From Agrobacterium tumefaciens (lineage in GTDB: Bacteria > Pseudomonadota > Alphaproteobacteria > Rhizobiales > Rhizobiaceae), in contig CP048485.1 in NCBI GenBank assembly GCA_025560025.1, positions 1 through 64,000 on the forward strand: 64,000 nt of DNA, read 5' to 3'. The notes below the pieces were generated by a model. It ran no database searches. It had not been told where the DNA came from and saw nothing but the letters and a program-made list of their open reading frames with translations. Below, piece after piece: positions 57,875-64,000 of this stretch (position 1 is its first letter; every line of letters starts with the position of its first letter). The translations under genes and the position numbers were made by a program.

Positions 57875-58528
57875 CTAGAGGGAAACCGTTCTTACGATCT
57901 CTTCACGCAGGCTATCCAGCCCGAAGGATTTTTCCGAGGATGTGGCGAGAACCTCCGGATAGGCGGCGGGGCGCTTGCGGATTTTCTCCAGCGTTTCGTT
58001 GATCAGCCGGGGAACGCCGACATCCTTGATCTTGTCTGTCTTCGTCAGCACGACCTGGTAGGAAACGGCCGCCTTGTCGAGCAGGCTCAGAACCTCCTCG
58101 TCGTTCTTTTTGATGCCGTGGCGGGAATCGATCAGCACGTAAACCCGCTTCAGCGTCGCGCGGCCGCGCAGATAATCGAAGACAAGCTTCGTCCAGGCAT
58201 CGACATGGTCCTTGGGCGCCTGCGCATAACCGTAACCGGGCATGTCGACCAGCGCCATCGGAGGCAGATCACCTGCCTCACCGGAATAACCTTCCGGCAC
58301 GAAGTAGTTCAGTTCCTGCGTACGTCCGGGCGTGTTGGACGTACGGGCAAGTCCCTTGTGACCCACCAGCGCATTGATGAGCGAGGACTTTCCGACGTTG
58401 GAACGTCCGGCAAAGGCAATCTCCGGCGGCCCTTCGGGCGGCAGGAACTTCATTGCGGGAACGCCGCGAATGAATATCCAGGGACGCCCGAAAAGGGGCT
58501 TTTCAGTTGCCGGGCCGGTCTCACTCAT
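57875..58528 (-). CDS. engB: Ribosome-biogenesis GTPase EngB (YsxC/YihA)
   Basis: EngB is a TrmE-Era-EngA-type GTPase needed for large-subunit assembly. The P loop GRSNVGKS is at 41-48, G2/G3 regions are in [14 protein letters not shown] and DMPGYGYAQ, and NKxD is in TKTDKI. 217 residues. The start at 58528 overlaps the yidC stop by four bases (ATGA), so it is co-translated with YidC. Longer frames upstream lie in yidC and were not used. Confidence 0.95.
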   Translation of the reverse strand: MSETGPATEKPLFGRPWIFIRGVPAMKFLPPEGPPEIAFAGRSNVGKSSLINALVGHKGLARTSNTPGRTQELNYFVPEGYSGEAGDLPPMALVDMPGYGYAQAPKDHVDAWTKLVFDYLRGRATLKRVYVLIDSRHGIKKNDEEVLSLLDKAAVSYQVVLTKTDKIKDVGVPRLINETLEKIRKRPAAYPEVLATSSEKSFGLDSLREEIVRTVSL

Positions 58529-60327
58529 TTCGATTGCACCGGCTTTCGCTTGAATAGCCCTTTGAGATTGTCGAACAGTTCGATCTTGGCACCGTGACGC
58601 TTCATGATGAGGGCCTGCTGCGAGATCGACAGCGTGTTGTTCCATGCCCAGTAGATAACCAGACCGGCCGGGAAGGAAGCCAGCATGAAGGTGAAGATCA
58701 GCGGCATCCAGGTGAAGATCATCGCCTGTGTCGGATCGGGCGGCGTCGGGTTCATGCGCATCTGCAGGAACATGGTGATGCCCATGATCAAAGGCCAGAC
58801 GCCGATCATCAGGAAGTGCGGCACGTCATAGGGCAGAAGGCCGAACAGGTTGAACAGCGAGGTCGGATCGGGTGCGGAAAGGTCGTGGATCCAGCCGAAG
58901 AACGGTGCATGCCGCATTTCGATGGTGACGTAGATGACCTTGTAGAGGGCGAAGAAGACCGGGATCTGCAAGAGCATCGGCCAGCAGCCCGCGACCGGGT
59001 TGATCTTCTCTTCCTTGTAGAGCTGCATCATCGCCTGCTGCATGGCCATGCGGTCATCGCCATGTTTGGCCTTCAGCTCTTCCATCTTCGGCTGCACGCG
59101 CTTCATGTTCGCCATGGAAGCATATTGCTTGCTGGCGAGCGGGAAGAAGAGAGCCTTGACGACGATGGTGGTCAGCAGGATGGCCACGCCGAAGTTGCCA
59201 AAATAACGGAAGAAGAAATCCATCATTTTGAACATCGGCTTGGTGATGAAGTAGAACCAGCCCCAGTCGATGAGAAGGTCGAACTTCGGAATGGAATATT
59301 CGGTCTCGTAGCGGTCAACCAGCGGCACTTCCTTCGCACCGGCGAAGACAAGGCTTTTCAGCTCGATGGACTTGCCCGGTTCGACCGTCATCGGGTCGCT
59401 CTTGAAGTCGGCCTGATAGCTCGGCTGATTGCCGGTAATGTGCGAATAGCGGGTTTCGAAGGGTGTCGTCTGCGGCGGAACGATGGCCGCGGCCCAATAT
59501 TTATCGGTGATGCCGAGCCAGCCGCCGGTTGCCTTGGCGACCGTTACCGGCGCTTCCTCGACATCCTTGTACTTCTCTTCCGTCAGGCTGCCATCGCTGC
59601 CCGAAACACCCAGAAAACCTTCATGGATAACGAAGACTGGGGGAATTGCCGGCTTGTTGTTGCGCGTCACGCGGCCATAGGTGGCAAACGAGATTGCTTC
59701 CTGCCCGGGGTTCTCGACCTTGTCGGCGACGGAGATCATGTAATGCTCGTCAATCGACACGGTACGGGAGAAAACGACGCCCTTGCCGTTGGTATAGGTG
59801 AGCGTGACGGGTGTGGTTTCCGTCAGCTTGTCGCCGCTTGCCAGCGTCCAGACCGTCGTCGGACCGGGAACGCCGCCGACTTCCTGTGCAGCGACATAAC
59901 CGAGTTCGGTGAAGTAACCGTCCTTGGTGTCGGAGGGCGAGAACAGCGTGATGATCGGGCTCGAGTCATCAACGGTCTCATGGTAGTCCTTGAGCCGGAT
60001 GTCGTCGAAACGGGCGCCGGTCAGATTGATCGAACCGGCAATGGCGTTGGTGTCGATGGTGACGCGCTGGGTTTTTGCGATCGCTTCTTCCCGCGTCGCC
60101 GTGGCGGCGGCCTGGGTGGAGGATGCGGGCGGTGTGCCTTCCACGGCCACGCCGGGTGCTGCACCCGGTGCCGGCTGCTGCTGCGTCGTCTGCTGCTGCG
60201 CCTGGCGGGCCTCTTCGGCGCGGCGCTGCTGCTCGATGCGCGGATTCATGTACAGGAATTGCCAGGCGAGGACGATGACAACCGATAGGGCTATCGCGAT
60301 GAAGTAATTGCGGTTCTTTTCCATCAT
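58525..60327 (-). CDS. yidC: Membrane protein insertase YidC
   Basis: YidC inserts and folds inner-membrane proteins with or without SecYEG. It has an N-terminal membrane helix (about 6-25), a large periplasmic domain (about 60-340), and a C-terminal Oxa1 core with five helices (from about 365; [21 protein letters not shown], and the Arg/Lys-rich tail). 600 residues, in the normal range. It overlaps rnpA and engB by four bases each, so rnpA-yidC-engB is a coupled operon. Confidence 0.97.
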   Translation of the reverse strand: MMEKNRNYFIAIALSVVIVLAWQFLYMNPRIEQQRRAEEARQAQQQTTQQQPAPGAAPGVAVEGTPPASSTQAAATATREEAIAKTQRVTIDTNAIAGSINLTGARFDDIRLKDYHETVDDSSPIITLFSPSDTKDGYFTELGYVAAQEVGGVPGPTTVWTLASGDKLTETTPVTLTYTNGKGVVFSRTVSIDEHYMISVADKVENPGQEAISFATYGRVTRNNKPAIPPVFVIHEGFLGVSGSDGSLTEEKYKDVEEAPVTVAKATGGWLGITDKYWAAAIVPPQTTPFETRYSHITGNQPSYQADFKSDPMTVEPGKSIELKSLVFAGAKEVPLVDRYETEYSIPKFDLLIDWGWFYFITKPMFKMMDFFFRYFGNFGVAILLTTIVVKALFFPLASKQYASMANMKRVQPKMEELKAKHGDDRMAMQQAMMQLYKEEKINPVAGCWPMLLQIPVFFALYKVIYVTIEMRHAPFFGWIHDLSAPDPTSLFNLFGLLPYDVPHFLMIGVWPLIMGITMFLQMRMNPTPPDPTQAMIFTWMPLIFTFMLASFPAGLVIYWAWNNTLSISQQALIMKRHGAKIELFDNLKGLFKRKPVQSK

Positions 60328-60707
60328 TCTTTCCTGGAGCGGGTCTCCTGGGACCGTTTCGGTTTCGCCGTTCCTTCAATTCGCTCGGCAAGGAGAGACT
60401 GAATTTTCGGGAATGCCGTATCGAGCACATCCCTGCGGGCGACAATCACATAGTCATGGCCGGGCTTCATTGCGAATCCGGCAGAAAGCCTGACGGCTTC
60501 CTTGAGACGGCGGCGCATGCGATTTCGCTCGACCGCGTTGCCTTGTCTTTTTGTTACGGTAAAACCGACCCGAGGTTCGGTCTCCGGGGTCTTTCGGTCA
60601 AGCACTTCCAGAAGAAAGGTGCTCCCCCGCCGTTTTTCCCCCGCCTGAACGGCAAGGAACTCCGACCGGTTTTTAAGCCGGCCGGGTCGTTTTTTTGTCT
60701 CACTCAC
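60324..60707 (-). CDS. rnpA: Ribonuclease P protein component
   Basis: RnpA helps the RNase P RNA bind tRNA precursors. It is a basic protein of 127 residues with the RNR motif in the segment [19 protein letters not shown]. The sequence begins [20 protein letters not shown], normal for the family. It is 36 bp after rpmH and overlaps yidC by four bases. A yidD gene, often found between rnpA and yidC, is absent here. Confidence 0.95.
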   Translation of the reverse strand: MSETKKRPGRLKNRSEFLAVQAGEKRRGSTFLLEVLDRKTPETEPRVGFTVTKRQGNAVERNRMRRRLKEAVRLSAGFAMKPGHDYVIVARRDVLDTAFPKIQSLLAERIEGTAKPKRSQETRSRKE

Positions 60708-60743
60708 GTGCCCGCGACTTTCATCGGGTCACAGAGGCGGCGA

Positions 60744-60881
60744 TTAAGCCGACAGACGTGCGCGGCCGCGCGCACGGCGGGCTGCGAGAACCTTGCGGCC
60801 GCCAGCGGTAGCCATGCGGGCACGGAAACCATGACGACGCTTGCGAACAAGCTTGGACGGTTGGTAGGTACGCTTCGACAT
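60744..60881 (-). CDS. rpmH: 50S ribosomal protein L34
   Basis: A 45-residue very basic protein translated from the minus strand: begins [20 protein letters not shown] and ends GRARLSA with a TAA stop. This is the classic L34 pattern. It is the first gene of rpmH-rnpA-yidC-engB. A good sigma-70-type promoter lies upstream at 60999-61027. Confidence 0.96.
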   Translation of the reverse strand: MSKRTYQPSKLVRKRRHGFRARMATAGGRKVLAARRARGRARLSA

Positions 60882-61232
60882 TTATTTAATACCGCGGTGT
60901 GCGGCCCTTCTTGAATTTGCAACTATTTGCAAGAGCGTTTCGTTTTTTGCACGGCTAACCCCGCCTGGGCGAGCTTTCAATGGCCGAGCGTGCGCGGCTT
61001 ATAAGGGCATAGGCCGAGCAAAGTCAATTGCCGAAGGGGTTTTCGCACTTCACCTTTTGCGGAAAACGCGCGGCCATGTTCCCCGCTGAGCGGCATTAGA
61101 TGCTGATTCCCGCGTACAATCGGTAAAATCCGAAATTCTTTCTTAACGCAGCATTGATAAATGTTGTGATGCGAAAAGTTATGCCAGCTTCCCATTTTTA
61201 TCGCGCGGCTGGCTTTTGTTGGGGGAACGAAG
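60882..61232. other. 351-bp intergenic region between rpmH and the second chemoreceptor
   Basis: It holds the rpmH promoter (60999-61027) and the rpmH leader (117 bp, AT-rich with CGTTTTTTGC). The chemoreceptor leader on the plus side has GGGGGAACGAAG before its start. No small gene or RNA gene was recognised; a short structured leader for rpmH is possible but not clear. Confidence 0.6.
60999..61027 (-). promoter_or_regulatory. Promoter for rpmH-rnpA-yidC-engB
   Basis: Read on the minus strand: -35 TTGACT, 17-bp spacer, -10 TTATAA. The hexamers fall at 61022-61027 and 60999-61004 on the plus strand. Transcription would start about 110 bp before the rpmH ATG. Confidence 0.7.
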
Positions 61233-63260
61233 TTGAGAATTCGCGGTCGTATTAATCTTCTTGTCGGGCTGATGAGCCTTGTGGCCTGTACCATTGGCGG
61301 GCTGTCTATATACGCGGTCAGCGAATTCCAGGTGCGCACGATCGGATACGAAAAGGCAGCGGAACGCGCCTACAAGGGCGAGGCGCTCAACCGTCTTGTC
61401 ACCGCGGTCGTCATGGAGGCGCGCGGGGTCTACGCTGCGCCCGATATCGAAAAGGCGGCACCTTTCGCCGACGGCATCGTGAAGAACCTCGACGCCATGG
61501 AAAAGCTGATCGCGACATGGACACCTCTCGTTCCGGCGGAACAGAAGGCGGCCTTCGACAATCTTTCCAGCCGCTTCAAGGAGTTCAAGGCCTTCCGTCT
61601 GGAAACCGCGCGGCTTGCCCGCGAAGCCGGCCCGCAGGCCGCCAACCAGCAGGGCAACAACGAGGCGAACCGGGCCAACCGCAAAGCCTATCAGGCCGAA
61701 ATCGATGCCGTCGTGAAGAATGACATCGCCGGGCTGGAGGCTGTCAGGGCCGGCATAGACGATTTTGTAACAACCACCTTCTGGCTGGTCATCATCGTCA
61801 CCGGCAGCGGTATATTGGCCGGTGCGGCGTTTGGTCTCTACATCGGAACGCGCCAGCTGAGCGCCCCCATCCGCAAGGTTTCGGAAGTGATGAACGCTGT
61901 TGCGGACGGAAATCTGGACGCAGATGTGCCTTATCTCGGCCAGAACGATGAAATCGGCGAAATGGCAGCGGCCGTCGAGGTCTTCAAGAAGAATGGCCGC
62001 GAAGTTCGCCGCATGAATGCCCAGGAAGCCGCCATGCGCGCCAAGAGCGATGACCTGCAGGCCGGCATGGCCGTTGTCGTCGACGCGGCGGCGGGCGGTG
62101 ATTTCAGCCGCCGCATCAACAAGGATTACGGCGATGAAAACCTCAATCGTTTCGCCGCGACCATCAATGCCCTGCTAACCGGTGTTGATAACGGCGTCTC
62201 TGAGACCAGCCGCGTCATCGAAGGTCTGGCTCGGGGTGATCTGACGGAAAAGATGGATGGCGAGTTCCGCGGCGTGTTCGCCGAACTGCAGGCCAACGTC
62301 AACGAGACACTCGCCAAGCTGCGCGAAACGATGCGGGAAGTGCGCAGCAGCACGGAAGGTATCAGCGGCAATGCGAACGAACTGCGCTCGGCGGCCGACG
62401 ACCTGTCGAAGCGAACGGAACAGCAGGCCGCAGCCCTGGAGGAAACCTCCGCCGCTCTGGACGAAATCACCGCCGTCGTTCGCAATTCGACCGATCGTGC
62501 GCAGGAAGCCAGTACCATGGTGGCCGAGACCAAGCAGAAGACGGAGGAATCCGCCAATGTCGTCCGCGATGCCGTCTCCGCGATGGATCGCATCGAGCAT
62601 GCGTCGCGTGAAATCAGCCAGATCATCAATGTCATTGACGAGATCGCCTTCCAGACCAACCTTCTGGCGCTGAATGCGGGCGTCGAGGCGGCGCGCGCAG
62701 GCGAAGCGGGCAAGGGCTTTGCCGTCGTCGCGCAGGAAGTGCGTGAACTGGCGCAACGCTCGGCAACGGCCGCGAAGGACATCAAGGCGCTGATCACCAA
62801 ATCCGGCGAGGAAGTCGGCCGGGGCGTGTCGCTGGTGCAAAAAACCGGCAGCGCATTGAGTGAGATCGAGACGCGCGTCCTGGCGATCAACGATCACATC
62901 CATTCGATTGCCACTGCTGCGCGGGAACAGTCCACCGGACTGCACGAAGTGAACACGGCGATCAACCAGATGGACCAGGTGACGCAGCGCAATGCCGCCA
63001 TGGTCGAGGAGACATCGGCTGCGACCCACAAGCTGAGCGGCGAGGCGGATCATCTGGTGACGCTGGTGGCACGCTTCAAGGTGGGCGTCGAGGAGGTCCA
63101 CGCCCGGCCCCGCGCGGAACAGCCGATGCGGCCCGTGGCGGTTTCCGGCAGAACGGCGGCGGTTGCCTCGCCGGCCCGTAAATTGATGAACAGCGTTGGC
63201 CGTGCGCTTAATGCCCAGTCGGCCGCTGCGCCGGCGCATGGAGACTGGCAGGAGTTCTGA
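61233..63260 (+). CDS. Methyl-accepting chemotaxis protein
   Basis: 675 residues with membrane helix 1 (about 8-30), a helical periplasmic sensor of about 150 residues (4HB-like; [20 protein letters not shown]), membrane helix 2 (about 180-205), HAMP, a second HAMP-like module (about 290-350), and the signalling domain with tip [20 protein letters not shown]. It ends in GDWQEF, matching the xWxxF pentapeptide for CheR/CheB docking. The start is TTG with GGGGGAACGAAG upstream. Similar in the C-terminal half to the first chemoreceptor (49.4 kb) but with a different sensor. The ligand is unknown. Confidence 0.92.
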   Translation: MRIRGRINLLVGLMSLVACTIGGLSIYAVSEFQVRTIGYEKAAERAYKGEALNRLVTAVVMEARGVYAAPDIEKAAPFADGIVKNLDAMEKLIATWTPLVPAEQKAAFDNLSSRFKEFKAFRLETARLAREAGPQAANQQGNNEANRANRKAYQAEIDAVVKNDIAGLEAVRAGIDDFVTTTFWLVIIVTGSGILAGAAFGLYIGTRQLSAPIRKVSEVMNAVADGNLDADVPYLGQNDEIGEMAAAVEVFKKNGREVRRMNAQEAAMRAKSDDLQAGMAVVVDAAAGGDFSRRINKDYGDENLNRFAATINALLTGVDNGVSETSRVIEGLARGDLTEKMDGEFRGVFAELQANVNETLAKLRETMREVRSSTEGISGNANELRSAADDLSKRTEQQAAALEETSAALDEITAVVRNSTDRAQEASTMVAETKQKTEESANVVRDAVSAMDRIEHASREISQIINVIDEIAFQTNLLALNAGVEAARAGEAGKGFAVVAQEVRELAQRSATAAKDIKALITKSGEEVGRGVSLVQKTGSALSEIETRVLAINDHIHSIATAAREQSTGLHEVNTAINQMDQVTQRNAAMVEETSAATHKLSGEADHLVTLVARFKVGVEEVHARPRAEQPMRPVAVSGRTAAVASPARKLMNSVGRALNAQSAAAPAHGDWQEF

Positions 63261-63303
63261 TTGGACCCGGTTTACCCGTTCTCGTCAGATTAGCTCTGTT
63301 TCG

Positions 63304-63333
63304 AACGCCGCCCTCCCGGGCGGCGTTTGTTTT
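63304..63333 (+). terminator. Terminator after the second chemoreceptor
   Basis: A 10-bp perfect GC-rich stem AACGCCGCCC / GGGCGGCGTT with loop TCCC is followed by TGTTTTT. Confidence 0.85.
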
Positions 63334-63458
63334 TCCTGCGATGAAAACGTTTGTTTTGCAGCGCATTGGAAAAAAATCAGTTAGGTCCTATTATTATACG
63401 TGCATATAAACCGAGCCGTTCAACCAAAGCGGCGGCGCGCATACAGGATCAGGGCCCG

Positions 63459-64000
63459 GTGTTTTCTAAAGGCGTAGACAGCTTGGACCGCACGGAGGAC
63501 AATCCGGTGCACTGCATGCCGGGATTGACCGCAGGTCTTTCAGGACGCCTGCTGCTGCTGACGGTCATTTTCGTGATGATCGCCGAGGTGCTGATCTTCG
63601 TGCCCTCGGTCGCCAACATGCGCCTTTCCTGGCTGCGCGATCGGCTGAACACGGCAGCCGCTGCCGGTGCGGTGATTGACGGCTTGCAGGCAGAATTGCC
63701 GCGAAGCGTGCAGAACGACACACTGATGGCGACCGGGGCGAAGCTCATCGCACTGCGCAAGGACGGCACCTCGCGCCTCCTCGCCGTGGCCGAAACGCCG
63801 CCCGGGGTGGATGAGCAATATGATCTTTCCGATGTCTCGCAGCTGGCGGCGGTGCGGGATGCCTTTTCCACATTGCTGTTCGGCGGCAACCGCGTCATCC
63901 GGGTTTTCGACGTTGTCGGTGACAGCGACACCATCATCGAACTGGTGCTGGGCGAAAACAAGCTGCGGGCGGCGATGCTTGCCTATGCTCGCAACGTCTT
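63459..64000 (+). CDS. Probable membrane sensor protein, N-terminal part (cut by window end)
   Basis: The frame from GTG 63459 (MFSKGVDSLDRTEDNP) runs open to the last base. It has an N-terminal segment, a membrane helix (about 31-52, GRLLLLTVIFVMIAEVLIFV) and about 130 residues of probable periplasmic sensor (LRKDGTSRLLAVAETPPGVDE). The kinase or effector part lies beyond the window. The layout is that of a membrane histidine kinase, but no catalytic motif is visible, so the call is inference. A TTG at 63483 is another possible start. Confidence 0.6.
   Translation, partial: MFSKGVDSLDRTEDNPVHCMPGLTAGLSGRLLLLTVIFVMIAEVLIFVPSVANMRLSWLRDRLNTAAAAGAVIDGLQAELPRSVQNDTLMATGAKLIALRKDGTSRLLAVAETPPGVDEQYDLSDVSQLAAVRDAFSTLLFGGNRVIRVFDVVGDSDTIIELVLGENKLRAAMLAYARNV

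Noticed and set aside
1..64000. Insertion sequences, prophage genes, CRISPR arrays, tRNA or rRNA genes
   Set aside because: None was recognised in any intergenic interval; almost all sequence is accounted for by core genes.

Overview
The window is a stretch of core chromosome from an alphaproteobacterium of the order Rhizobiales, most probably an Agrobacterium (A. tumefaciens/fabrum group). The base composition is GC-rich and the genes are tightly packed. The gene content and order match rhizobial chromosomes: dnaA, then hemW-rdgB-rph facing hrcA-grpE; rpoN with ptsN and hpf; both ornithine-lipid genes (olsB and olsA); a Fur/Mur regulator without structural cysteines; praR ahead of metK; and an hsp20 gene behind a ROSE-type RNA thermometer. 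I see no insertion sequence, prophage, CRISPR array, tRNA or rRNA. The species assignment is inference from remembered families and gene order, not from a database search.

Layout. 0-9.4 kb: replication initiation (dnaA), a REP-like palindrome pair, hemW-rdgB-rph (minus), hrcA-grpE (plus), and the nitrogen/sigma-54 group ptsN, hpf, rpoN (minus). 9.4-16 kb: LPS transport (lptB, lptA, lptC, minus), then sppA, ihfB, a LapA-like protein, two RNA methyltransferases and lspA (plus). 16-28 kb: a hybrid histidine kinase with unusual features, olsB behind a PHO-box-like site, mutS, glnD, murJ, a VOC protein and trpS. 28-38 kb: universal stress protein, NifU-like Fe-S scaffold, tsaB-rimI-fur-olsA, miaB-phoH-ybeY-corC-lnt. 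38-48 kb: praR, metK, trmB (plus), rbsK and rmuC (minus), def-fmt-truA (plus), dapD-dapE-membrane protein (minus). 48-57 kb: LOG-family protein, a chemoreceptor, nucleoside hydrolase, hsp20-DUF1150, an EF-hand protein, a HAD nucleotidase, an EamA transporter and argB. 57-64 kb: an orphan anti-sigma-like membrane protein, the rpmH-rnpA-yidC-engB block (minus), a second chemoreceptor and the 5' part of a probable membrane sensor protein cut by the window end.

Much of the window serves the envelope. LptABC move LPS, MurJ flips lipid II, DapD and DapE make diaminopimelate, LspA and Lnt process lipoproteins, YidC inserts membrane proteins, and OlsB/OlsA make ornithine lipids. Protein quality control is also prominent (HrcA, GrpE, SppA, Hsp20, Def), as are tRNA and rRNA maturation (Rph, TsaB, MiaB, TrmB, TruA, YbeY, RnpA).

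I did not find a clearly new multi-gene system. The best leads are small: a hybrid kinase with a changed phosphatase residue and a degenerate internal receiver, a PHO box at olsB, a bulged-G RNA thermometer at hsp20, a stub anti-sigma factor with no sigma gene, and several intergenic palindromes.
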